Part shown: positions 15,412 through 23,297 of the stretch, piece after piece | Layout: each line of letters begins with the position of its first letter | How positions within the stretch are numbered: the stretch's first letter is position 1 | Assembly (NCBI GenBank): GCA_043782485.1 | Contig: JAYWAL010000120.1 | Span: 1 to 27,104, forward strand | Direction: 5' to 3' | Source: JANXUC01 sp043782485 | Lineage (GTDB): Bacteria; Acidobacteriota; Terriglobia; Terriglobales; Acidobacteriaceae | DNA: 27,104 bases | Notes under the pieces: model-generated | What the model was told of the DNA's origin: nothing | What the model saw: the letters and a program-made list of their open reading frames with translations, nothing else | Database searches by the model: none | Position numbers and translations under genes: made by a program

Positions 15412-17031
15412 CTAAGGCTGTTTGGTCGGCGCGGGCGGCGCGTAGGCTTCCTGCAAACCCTTCTCCGCCGCGTTCTTGACTTCCGGGCTCGGATCTCCGG
15501 CTTTCAACGCCGCTTTGTATTGCTCCAAAGCGCTGTCGCGGTCTTCCTGTAAATCATAAATCCGCCCCAAGTAAATGTGCGACCACGCCACGAGTTTTTG
15601 TTCCTTGGTCACTTCCAGCGTGCGCTCAAAGTAGCTGCGCGCCCCATCCATATCGCGGCTCATGGTGGAGGCCCGCGCCAGAATGAACAATGCGTATCCC
15701 GTATCTTCCTTCTTTTCGTCCAGGGCCTGTTGCGCCAGCTTCTGCGCCCCGGAAACATCCCCGGAGGAGAGTTTCTGCTCCGCCAGCCTTAGCGTGGGCT
15801 GGGTCGATGCTCTGCGCCTGCGCCCGCCCATCACCAGCTCTGGGCTTGCCTGGGCCGCAAACTGCACATTCGCCGTGCGCCGCTGTTCCTGGCCTATGTC
15901 AATGGCAAACAGCATTTCCGGATAGGTGCTCTGCAATCCGGCCGGATCCTTCTCAAACTTCACCAGCGCCTCGGAAAAGTACGCCGTCAGGATGTATCCC
16001 TCTTCCATGGAAGCCTGCACGGCCGCCTTTTGATCGGCCTCGGAGCCTTTTCTGGAACGAATCTCAATCGCCCGGATCAACGACTCGGTTAGCAGCAGAG
16101 CCATGTCCCCTTTAAAACTCTCATCCATCGGCGCGGTCTTTACCACGTCCAGCAGCGGTCGCAACCTCTGCACGGTGCTGAACCGCTTCAACGCCATGGG
16201 ATCCAAAACATAGTGCAAATACGTATGCCGAATCTGTTCCATCTGGAGCGCTTCTCCGGAAGGCGTCAGCACCACGTAATAATTGTCCCCATAGTTCCGC
16301 GCGTTGGCCTGTCCCAAAGCTCCCAAGGGCTCCAGATACACAGTAAAATCGCGTCCCAAATACCCGCTCAAGGCCAGCTTCAAGTAGATGTCAGTTTGGA
16401 ACACCATCTTGGCGACCGAATCCGTGTAGTGCTCGACCAGACCGTTGTATTGCGACCGGTGCTTGAGCCACACTTCGTGCAATTTCGCCTTCTGGTAAAA
16501 CTCGGCCACCAGCGGCAGAAAACCAGCCACATAGATTGCATCGGGCGGCAGGTCAGCTTCGCGCATCTTCGATTTGAACGCCGGAGGTCCTTCATTGAAC
16601 AACGCCAGCGACACATACTGGGCATAGTCGCGGCCAGAATCCCCGGTCTGGTGATCCCGGTAGAACTGGCACATGGAAGTGGTAAACTCCGCCATCGCAT
16701 CGGAGCCTTGCACCGTTTTTTGAATCTCCGCCCGAATCTGTGCGCGCAACGGGTCGCCGACTTCCGCCTCGGGGTTGGCCGCCTGCGTGATTGCCTGCCC
16801 AAAGCCGCAGGCGTTGAGCGCGGCCGCAAAACCAAAGAGGGTTTCGCTGGTGTCCAGGTTCACCTTGGCGGTCGGGTTGGGAGCGGGAGCAGCGGCGTGA
16901 GCAGGAGGCTTGGCCGCTTCTGGTTTGGCCGACGCGGGTTTGGACGCTGCTGGATCGGGCGTCTGGGCCGCAGCCGAGCTGGCAGCTATGGCCACGCATA
17001 GCAGGACCGCACGACACCGCTTCCAACCCAC
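15412..17031 (-). CDS. secreted TPR-containing protein of unknown function
   Basis: About 539 aa from the GTG at 17031, which gives a clean signal peptide (MGWKRCRAVLLCVAIAASS, then AAAQ). A TTG at 17091 would add 20 residues with no better ribosome binding site, so the start is uncertain. After an Ala/Pro/Lys-rich linker (about residues 25-58) comes a helical domain containing IRHTYLHYVLDPMALKR. This looks like an HExxH-type site without the Glu. C-terminal TPR units (about residues 425-530) include GYALFILARASTMSRDMDGA and SHIYLGRIYDLQEDRDSALE. I do not recognise a named family. It is the first gene of the rnc-lepB cluster. Confidence 0.75.
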   Translation of the reverse strand: MGWKRCRAVLLCVAIAASSAAAQTPDPAASKPASAKPEAAKPPAHAAAPAPNPTAKVNLDTSETLFGFAAALNACGFGQAITQAANPEAEVGDPLRAQIRAEIQKTVQGSDAMAEFTTSMCQFYRDHQTGDSGRDYAQYVSLALFNEGPPAFKSKMREADLPPDAIYVAGFLPLVAEFYQKAKLHEVWLKHRSQYNGLVEHYTDSVAKMVFQTDIYLKLALSGYLGRDFTVYLEPLGALGQANARNYGDNYYVVLTPSGEALQMEQIRHTYLHYVLDPMALKRFSTVQRLRPLLDVVKTAPMDESFKGDMALLLTESLIRAIEIRSRKGSEADQKAAVQASMEEGYILTAYFSEALVKFEKDPAGLQSTYPEMLFAIDIGQEQRRTANVQFAAQASPELVMGGRRRRASTQPTLRLAEQKLSSGDVSGAQKLAQQALDEKKEDTGYALFILARASTMSRDMDGARSYFERTLEVTKEQKLVAWSHIYLGRIYDLQEDRDSALEQYKAALKAGDPSPEVKNAAEKGLQEAYAPPAPTKQP

Positions 17032-17558
17032 TCTTGCGTGGAAAACCTGACTGCTGAGAACCAGGAGAAACCTCCGGCAGGGCGGGTTCAAGAAGGAAAG
17101 AACCCGGCTTTTCGACTTCGGTTAGTCTACGGAATCGCGTGCCACAGGGTCAAACGCTCAGGGGATAGTTTGGCCCGGTGTCAGCTTAGGGCTTCTGCAG
17201 CTTCGGGTGAAGGTGGGAACCCGGGTCATGTCCGCCTGCTCTCAAAGTTTTCATTCTTCGCCCAGTTTGAGACTGGGCAGACGAGTCATCAGTCCCAATG
17301 GCCGAGTACAGGATTTACCGGATTTCCTGTGGCTTTTGCCCTATAGTAAAACGCCAGTGGCATGAGCTGTTTCATCCTCTTCAAGTTCGATGCTTCGTAA
17401 TAGATAACTGTTCTGAGTCCCAAAAATATCTCTCGAGTCGCCGATCCGCGTCGCCCAAGCCGCGTGATAGCATTTCACTAGGGAAACGCAAGTCTTGAGT
17501 TCTGGTACCAAAGCGCTTCCGCACCACGGGCCCCAGTGTCTCTTTGTAAAAGGTCCCT
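17032..17558. other. divergent intergenic region upstream of the sigma-54 activator
   Basis: About 527 bp with no credible gene. It contains a hairpin GCCCAGT-TTGAG-ACTGGGC (17260-17278) with no T-tract. The promoters for the leftward TPR operon and the rightward activator gene should lie here, but I could not define either. Confidence 0.5.
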
Positions 17559-18929
17559 ATGAATATTCTGCTCATTGAGTCGGGGAAGCCGGCTTTGCAG
17601 GAGATGGAACGGGCGCTCGTTGAGGTTGGGTTGGAGGTCGACTCGACCACAACACGGCTAGCCGCGCTTGAGCTCTTTGCCACCAAACATCCCCGTATCG
17701 TCCTGGTGGATTTGGAATCGTCCGCAGAGACCCTGGAAACGCTGAAGTCTGTGCTGGATATCGATCCGGGCGCGGAGGTGATCGTTGCCAGTCGGGACAC
17801 CTCGCCGGAATTCGCCATGGCGGCCATTCGTGGCGGAGCGTGCGCCGTCGAGATTGGCAAACGCGATACGGGAAAGATTGTTGCTGTTGTCAAAAGTCTG
17901 CTCGACCTAGCTCAGGAACGCCGGCAGGTGGCGGAACTGGATCGCCAACTCGTAGAGGTCAGCCAGTTTCAGGGCATGGTGAGCCGAAGTCCCATCATGT
18001 GGGAGGTCTTTTCCAATGTTCGGCGCATTGCTCCACACTTCCAGACCGTCCTCATCACCGGCGAAACCGGAACCGGCAAGGAACTCGTCGCCCGTGCCCT
18101 GCATGACTTGAGTCCGAACGTTTCACAGCCGTTTGCCGTCTGCAATTGCTCCGCGCTTGTGGAATCCTTACTCGAGACGGAACTCTTTGGCCACGTCAAG
18201 GGTGCCTTCACCGGCGCCAACCAGGATAAGCAAGGCGTCTTCGAGTTCGCTGGCAACGGTACGGTATTTCTGGATGAGGTTGGCGAACTACCGCTGCCCG
18301 CTCAGGCCAAATTGCTTCGGGTACTGCACAACCACGAAGTGCAGAGGGTGGGTTCCCCGGTGGTCCGCAAAGTCCGTGCCCGGGTTGTGGGCGCCACCCA
18401 TCGCGACCTCCGCAAGATGGTTAAAGATGGGCTGTTCCGCGAGGACTTATTCTACCGGCTGGCCACGCTGGAGATCGCATTGCCCAAGCTTACGGACCGC
18501 AAGGAGGACCTACTGCTCCTGGTGCGGCACTTTGTCAGTGTTTTCGCCAGCAACTTCAATAAGCCGATCGCTGGAGTCACGCGCCGGGCTCAAACTCGCC
18601 TCCTCGCGCATTCCTGGCCGGGCAACATTCGCGAGTTGGAAAATGTGTTGAGTAATTCGTGCATCATGGCGACACGCAACGTTTTGGACTACCCGGACCT
18701 ACCCACCTACCTTCGTAAGCCCGCGGAAGCCGCCGAGACGAATGAATTTCTGACCTTGGAAGCGATGACCCAGCAGTATCTCCAGCAAGTGCTGCAACAA
18801 GTTGGCGGCAACAAGGCGCGTGCCGCCGAAATTCTTGGCATCAGCCGCGGCACCATTTACGAAATTCTGGCTCGGACCAAGCTCCAGGAAACAGCCGCTT
18901 CTTTGCAGGCTAAAGTTGCCAGCCCGTGA
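17559..18929 (+). CDS. NtrC-family sigma-54-dependent response regulator
   Basis: 456 aa, three domains. A receiver (about 1-115) has the phospho-acceptor candidate Asp51, Ser78 and Lys101, but its acidic pocket reads Glu7-Ser8 where two acids are usual. The AAA+ core (about 140-375) has Walker A GETGTGKE (168-175), the sigma-54 contact loop GAFTGA (215-220) and Walker B VFLDE (236-240), so it should remodel sigma-54 holoenzyme. A Fis-type helix-turn-helix closes the protein (NKARAAEILGISRGTIYEIL, about 425-445). AAAAGG sits 5 nt before the ATG. No histidine kinase is adjacent, so the partner is unknown. The gene converges on the receiver/GGDEF operon. Confidence 0.93.
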   Translation: MNILLIESGKPALQEMERALVEVGLEVDSTTTRLAALELFATKHPRIVLVDLESSAETLETLKSVLDIDPGAEVIVASRDTSPEFAMAAIRGGACAVEIGKRDTGKIVAVVKSLLDLAQERRQVAELDRQLVEVSQFQGMVSRSPIMWEVFSNVRRIAPHFQTVLITGETGTGKELVARALHDLSPNVSQPFAVCNCSALVESLLETELFGHVKGAFTGANQDKQGVFEFAGNGTVFLDEVGELPLPAQAKLLRVLHNHEVQRVGSPVVRKVRARVVGATHRDLRKMVKDGLFREDLFYRLATLEIALPKLTDRKEDLLLLVRHFVSVFASNFNKPIAGVTRRAQTRLLAHSWPGNIRELENVLSNSCIMATRNVLDYPDLPTYLRKPAEAAETNEFLTLEAMTQQYLQQVLQQVGGNKARAAEILGISRGTIYEILARTKLQETAASLQAKVASP

Positions 18930-19005
18930 GATGGGATGGCCGAGCTGGAAAACCTAGTGAGGGTCTGATTAAGTTTTTGGCGAAACCACCGGGCACGACA
19001 AGAAC

Positions 19006-19067
19006 GACCCTCGGGGGCTAAAGCCCTCTATTTTATAAGGCTTTATCGGCACGGCTGAAGCCGTGCC
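19006..19067. repeat. REP-like palindromic repeat
   Basis: Two hairpins: a weak one around GGGGGCTAAAGCCC (19014-19027) and a perfect one, GGCACGGC-TGAA-GCCGTGCC (19048-19067). It sits between the convergent sigma-54 activator and receiver genes, where it may also serve as a bidirectional transcription end. The same TGAA loop occurs in hairpins at 6196, 6229 and 26502. Confidence 0.65.
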
Positions 19068-19108
19068 CTTTCAAGGCGTGTGCTATCAGGGACATAATCA
19101 GGGTCTCC

Positions 19109-19567
19109 CTAGTGCTGCGATCGACCAGACTCAAATTGGGAGGAGTGACATTTCGCAGCCGCAGGGTTTGATACGACGCTGAGATTCTCTGGATGAGAGT
19201 CCTCCAGAATGCTTCTGACCAATCCCAATAGTTCCGTGCAGGAAGCCGGTTTTGGGGCGATTTCCCATGCCCCCAGAACGCGGGCTTTCCGGTGCGCAGT
19301 CGGGTCGGTGTTGGAGGTATGAGCGAGGATTGGAGTGCGTGGTCGCAGAGTGGCGACGCGTCGAGTCACGCTAACAGCATCGCTCGGACCGCAGTCTGGA
19401 AATGCCAGTTCGGCAATCACCAGGGAGAATGCGGTTGATCGCAGGTGAATTGACAGGCTGCTCATGTCCTGGGCCGTTGCCACCTGGTATCTCGCATGGC
19501 GCAGAAGGCCCTCGTAGAATGCCAACAGTCTGCGATCCGCGTCGCAGAGCAGAACGGTGTGGATCAC
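19109..19567 (-). CDS. atypical receiver-domain protein (Asp to Glu at the phosphorylation site)
   Basis: 152 aa. Fold and spacing are those of a CheY-like receiver: acidic pocket Asp9/Asp11 (LLCDADRRLL), beta-3 end LVIAELAFP where the phospho-acceptor Asp is Glu53, Thr84, and Lys106 in APKPAS. A Glu here often mimics the phosphorylated state, so the protein may be locked on or work without a kinase. About 30 extra polar residues follow the domain. The GTG start overlaps the stop of the upstream receiver gene by 4 bp (GTGA, 19564-19567), so the two are translationally coupled. Confidence 0.75.
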   Translation of the reverse strand: MIHTVLLCDADRRLLAFYEGLLRHARYQVATAQDMSSLSIHLRSTAFSLVIAELAFPDCGPSDAVSVTRRVATLRPRTPILAHTSNTDPTAHRKARVLGAWEIAPKPASCTELLGLVRSILEDSHPENLSVVSNPAAAKCHSSQFESGRSQH

Positions 19568-19965
19568 AGACGCGTGCCTTGGAGGGCTTGGTGTTCGGTC
19601 GCGGCTTGCAAGGCTTTCACGATCACCTGCGCGTCTCCAGATACCAGCGCGGACTTCTCGATGTAGCCAGCAATATCCCCGCGGCTCAGCTTGATTGAGC
19701 TCTTCTGCGAAAGGGAGCTGAGGATGATGACCGGGATGCCCGCGGTTTGTTTATCCGCTTTGAGGCTGCGCAATACATCCGCTCCCGCAATAATCGGCAG
19801 CATCATGTCGAGCAGGATCAGATCTGGCATGTTTTCGCGGGCCATACGCAGGCCGTTTTCGCCGTCACTTGCCATCAGAACGCTATATCCGGCTTTGATC
19901 AACTCCCGTTGGCTGGCTATGCGAATGAACTTACTATCTTCAATCAGCAGCACCGTTGCAGACAT
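19564..19965 (-). CDS. single-domain response regulator (CheY-like)
   Basis: 133 aa, one receiver domain with no output domain. All canonical residues are present: Glu9-Asp10 in LLIEDSKF, phospho-acceptor Asp53 in LILLDMMLP, Ser in VIILSSLS, and the conserved Lys in YIEKSA. It probably acts by protein-protein contact in a phosphorelay. GGAG lies 5 nt before the ATG. It is the middle gene of an operon with a degenerate GGDEF protein upstream and an atypical receiver downstream. The partner kinase is not in the window. Confidence 0.9.
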   Translation of the reverse strand: MSATVLLIEDSKFIRIASQRELIKAGYSVLMASDGENGLRMARENMPDLILLDMMLPIIAGADVLRSLKADKQTAGIPVIILSSLSQKSSIKLSRGDIAGYIEKSALVSGDAQVIVKALQAATEHQALQGTRL

Positions 19966-20043
19966 GACTTCTCCATGTTTCCTGGCGTCGATTCCTAGCG
20001 TCGTTTTCTAGATGTGATAAGTTTCCCAAAGACCCAGCATTGT

Positions 20044-20910
20044 CTACGACAGATGACCCGTCGCTGGAATTGCAAGAGCCGCCGAGGCGTCCCTGAGACC
20101 TCCACCGGTGAAGCAGGCAGTCAGGAACGGTGCTTTGGCATTCTTCTTAAGCGCCATCTTTCGCGCAGCCGAGCGGACCACATCTTCAACCTGCGCTCCC
20201 TTTACATATGACGCCATCCCGTGATCCAGGACCAGTTCCAGTCCGGCTGAATTCGACAGGTTCCAGGTATCCACTTCCCTCGCCAAACGCATCAACGCTA
20301 TCTCGGCCTGTTGTTCGTTGGTGTCTGGCATCACAATCAGGAACGTATCATGGCTATAACGGACGACGATGTCCAGTCCTCGAAACGTGGTGCGCATTAA
20401 TTTGCCAGCCCCCGCCAGTAGTGCGGTATCGGCTCTCGGTCCCCTCGTCTCGCCGCGCAGCTTGGGTGCTGGATTCGTTTCCAGCAGCAGGAACGTCAGG
20501 TCACTTCCCAGCCGGTTGGCGCGCGTCAATTCCCGCCCCACCACCACGTCCATGGACTGCCGATTAATCGTCTGGGTCAACGGATCCAGATACGACTGTG
20601 TGCTGAGCATGTCATGCGTGGCCAGTTGTTGCACCAGCTGCAATCGTGTGGATGATAAAGTGCGCCGCTGGTCGACCGTGTAGACGTTGAAAAGCCCTAC
20701 CAGTGCCACCAGACCGAAGATCATCTGCGAGAGAAAGTGCGAATCCCGCGCCGCCATGATACCGCTGGCAAGCACCAGCAGCGTTAGCGCGAAGATGGAC
20801 CACAGTTGCGGATCGCGGCTCGTCTGCATCTTGAGCTGCCTCTGCATTTCTTCCTGGTGGAACGTTGTGATGTCGGATGTCATGTCATTGACCAGTTGTT
20901 CAGGCTTCAT
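20044..20910 (-). CDS. membrane protein with degenerate GGDEF domain (likely c-di-GMP receptor)
   Basis: 288 aa. Two transmembrane helices (about residues 36-53 and 60-78) precede a diguanylate-cyclase-like domain starting at DPLTQTINR (109-117). The active-site loop is R-Y-S-H-D-T-F (184-190) where active enzymes have R-Y-G-G-D-E-F, so cyclase activity is very unlikely. The product-binding I-site RxxD is kept (Arg177-Gly-Leu-Asp180, with the normal 5-residue spacing to the loop), as in GGDEF-derived c-di-GMP receptors such as PelD. ATG 20910 is chosen because GAGG is 5 nt upstream and it follows a long non-coding gap. It is the first gene of the receiver operon (78 bp gap to the next gene). 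Confidence 0.8.
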   Translation of the reverse strand: MKPEQLVNDMTSDITTFHQEEMQRQLKMQTSRDPQLWSIFALTLLVLASGIMAARDSHFLSQMIFGLVALVGLFNVYTVDQRRTLSSTRLQLVQQLATHDMLSTQSYLDPLTQTINRQSMDVVVGRELTRANRLGSDLTFLLLETNPAPKLRGETRGPRADTALLAGAGKLMRTTFRGLDIVVRYSHDTFLIVMPDTNEQQAEIALMRLAREVDTWNLSNSAGLELVLDHGMASYVKGAQVEDVVRSAARKMALKKNAKAPFLTACFTGGGLRDASAALAIPATGHLS

Positions 20911-21416
20911 CGCGTCCTCTCCTGGGTACGGATTTGTTCTAGATATTTGCCGCACACCTCTAGGGAGAGGTGGCAGCGCCAACACCTTTCTCAAGGCACG
21001 TGTCGGGCCAATCCACGTCCAGGCCCTCCACGGGGCACCCTCCATCCATCACCCTGTTGGGAACAAAGGAGTTGGGTTACCCTCATCATTCCCATCCCGG
21101 AACCGCAGCCCGAGGCCCCCAGACTGCCCAGGTGTTCAGTTTTTCAACAGCGTAGGCGCGCCCATCCCATGTGCCAGGCCGGCTGGGCTCGTAACCCCAT
21201 TCCCTACAATGAGTTACAGCGGAAGTAGCGCGGCTGTCTGATTTCCGAACGAAATTCGCCCTCCCAGACGCCGCGACGTGTCCCATGTGGTCTCCGCCAT
21301 CCGCTTCCCGTTCTGAAACTCCTTCGGAAATCAGTACCTTAGCTCAATCCCCAGCCCGCGCTCGGCAAATGGCCCGCTGCTTGCTTTGTACAAGTCGAAC
21401 TTGGAGCTCACTCATC
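20911..21416. other. divergent intergenic region between the GGDEF and DUF5666 genes
   Basis: 506 bp with no credible gene. It contains a hairpin CACCTCT-AGGG-AGAGGTG (20955-20972) about 45 bp before the GGDEF start, in its likely 5' leader. I looked for a c-di-GMP riboswitch-like core and did not find one. Confidence 0.5.
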
Positions 21417-22847
21417 ATGACTAATCATTTCCGCAACTTGAACGTAACGATCCTGCGCTCATTCCTCTGTGGCTGTGTGCTGGTGGCCCTGCTGGCTGGT
21501 GCCGCGTCCGCCGCCACAAGCTCAGTGCAAGTTCAATTCGCGAGTAACGCGCCCGTTGGCCGTGTTCTGTCGCTTGAGTTGACCGTGAACTCCGCCCAGC
21601 TTGTTCGGGCCAACGGAGTGGCCGTTTCCGTGGTTTCGCGGCCCTTCACGCTGGAGCAGAGCCATCTTGGTGCCTCCGCCGAGGTCGTGGGTAGCGCAGA
21701 CATTTCTTCCGGTGCTTACACGATGGCGGTGGTCACGGTCTCCAATCCGCACGTCGTGTTCCTGGACAATTTTGGAAACATTCGCGAATCCCGCTGGGTG
21801 GGAACGTCTTTGACGACGACCTTGCTGAAGCAAGCGATTTCCGCTGGATCGAGTCCGTCGGTTGTCCGTTTCAGTTTGGACATGGCGAGCCTGATGAAGT
21901 TCGACCCAGTCCACCAGACGATGGTGCGGTCGCAACCCGCCGTCACTGTGTCACAACTATTTCCTGGCCGGGTTGGCGCGGATGCCGAGGTTGCGGGTGA
22001 ACTCGAAGCTACGGTGGGCAAGGTCTCGTTGGTAAGCGCAACGTCCTTCAGCGTGACCGATGCGGTCAGCGGTTTAAGCACCACTTACCTGGTCGACCGC
22101 AATACTGCGTACAACGGCGTGAGCCTGCGCACTATGTCCGGTCTGCTTGTTCGTGTCCATGCCACAACCCACAGCGATGGAAAGTTACTGGCGCAAGATG
22201 TTTCGATATCCGGTTCCGGGGCTGGCTCCGTTGTGACCGGCGTGCTGACGGACGCAACTGGCACCAAGGTGACAGCTCAGCAGGTCTACGGAGCTGGTGC
22301 TTCTTTATCCCTGCTCGGCAGCTTGGCAACAGTGGCCTTGGATTCCTCGGCATCGTTCCAGATCGATTCCAAAGGTATGGATTTAACCGCCCTCCCCCAA
22401 GCGTTTAGTCGCGACAACATGGTAGCGGGGCAGCGCGTACAGTTCATCAGCCGTAGCAGTATGCAGTCAAGTTCGAACACGACTGCCGGAGTCACACAGG
22501 CCATGATCGCGCGCCTCCAACTCCAGGTTATTTCTGGCACGGTGACCAATGTTTCCGTGGCCTTAAATGGAGCCACCAGCTTCGATCTTCAGCTTCCCCT
22601 CAACGACGGTTCTATCCTCGGCCTGAGCACCGATATGGTTCATGTCGTCACCCAGCCTTTGACAAAGACTGCGATCACGACTTTCACCGAAGGCATGCAG
22701 GTGAAGGTGCGCGGCCTGCTGTTGTTCGACGGTATTTCGAGAGGAATGCAAAACAGCGCAGTGCGAGGCTTCATAACGACGCCCAAGGATGGTTCGAACT
22801 ACTTCATGATCGCCCGCTCGGTGCAGCGCGACTCCAGCCATAAATAG
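21417..22847 (+). CDS. secreted DUF4382/DUF5666-like protein
   Basis: 476 aa. The signal peptide is residues 1 to about 32 (hydrophobic core FLCGCVLVALLAGAASA). The N-terminal half resembles DUF4382 (LELTVNSAQLVRANG, then SGAYTMAVVTVSNPHVVF). It is followed by at least two DUF5666-like beta units (ELEATVGKVSLVSATSFSV; SVVTGVLTDATGTKVTAQQV). Beta-rich and Ser/Thr-rich, no enzyme motif, probably an exported surface or matrix-type protein. The upstream in-frame start at 21285 is rejected because it would bury the signal peptide 44 residues in; ATG 21417 has GGAG about 11 nt upstream. It is divergent from the c-di-GMP/receiver operon, which may control it. Confidence 0.75.
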   Translation: MTNHFRNLNVTILRSFLCGCVLVALLAGAASAATSSVQVQFASNAPVGRVLSLELTVNSAQLVRANGVAVSVVSRPFTLEQSHLGASAEVVGSADISSGAYTMAVVTVSNPHVVFLDNFGNIRESRWVGTSLTTTLLKQAISAGSSPSVVRFSLDMASLMKFDPVHQTMVRSQPAVTVSQLFPGRVGADAEVAGELEATVGKVSLVSATSFSVTDAVSGLSTTYLVDRNTAYNGVSLRTMSGLLVRVHATTHSDGKLLAQDVSISGSGAGSVVTGVLTDATGTKVTAQQVYGAGASLSLLGSLATVALDSSASFQIDSKGMDLTALPQAFSRDNMVAGQRVQFISRSSMQSSSNTTAGVTQAMIARLQLQVISGTVTNVSVALNGATSFDLQLPLNDGSILGLSTDMVHVVTQPLTKTAITTFTEGMQVKVRGLLLFDGISRGMQNSAVRGFITTPKDGSNYFMIARSVQRDSSHK

Positions 22848-23297
22848 ACGGGAGCCCGGCGACCCGACAAGTCGAAGACTTGCATTGGGGCTACAGCCGG
22901 AGCGGAAGACGTGAAAATGTCGGTTTTGCGTATGGTCGGAGGGACGAGTTGGTTCTGCTGATTGAGACTTGAGAGGCTGCGGGAGCTCCCACACGATGGA
23001 ATCCGGCAGAGCGGGCCGTTCAGGCCTGCATCTCGAGCCCAGAAGTAGGCGCTTCAGGGAGTGATTGGAAACTCCACCAAAGCGCCAATCTCTTAGGATC
23101 CAAAACGCGGCGCTGAAGCGTCGCTCTTAGGGTGAGTGGCAACTTCAAGTAGAGCCCTCAGGCCGGGTCTTAGCCTTAGGGTTCCGGTTCGCTGTTCCCG
23201 GAGGTGCGTGGGAGTCTGGGAAAGGTCCCCAGGTTCCCCAGAGCGTCAACGAAGGGTTCACGGTTGGCAGCGTCTAGGCCGAGTTCTGGTTCAGAGC
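22848..23297. other. gene-free region between convergent genes
   Basis: 450 bp. I see a small hairpin CAAGTC-GAA-GACTTG (22868-22882) just after the DUF5666 gene, possibly a 3' end without a T-tract. The rest shows no credible gene, tRNA or known RNA motif. Confidence 0.45.

Noticed and set aside
16213..17001. Long plus-strand frame (262 codons) opposite the large TPR gene
   Set aside because: It is antisense to a gene with a signal peptide and TPR repeats, and its product is Arg/Gly-rich without domains. Its openness reflects GC-rich codon bias.
17171..17187. Possible sigma-54 promoter TGGCCCGGTGTCAGCTT upstream of the NtrC-type gene
   Set aside because: GG and GC are correctly spaced, but the TTGC half reads CAGC and the site is about 370 bp from the start codon. 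It is too weak to call from sequence alone.
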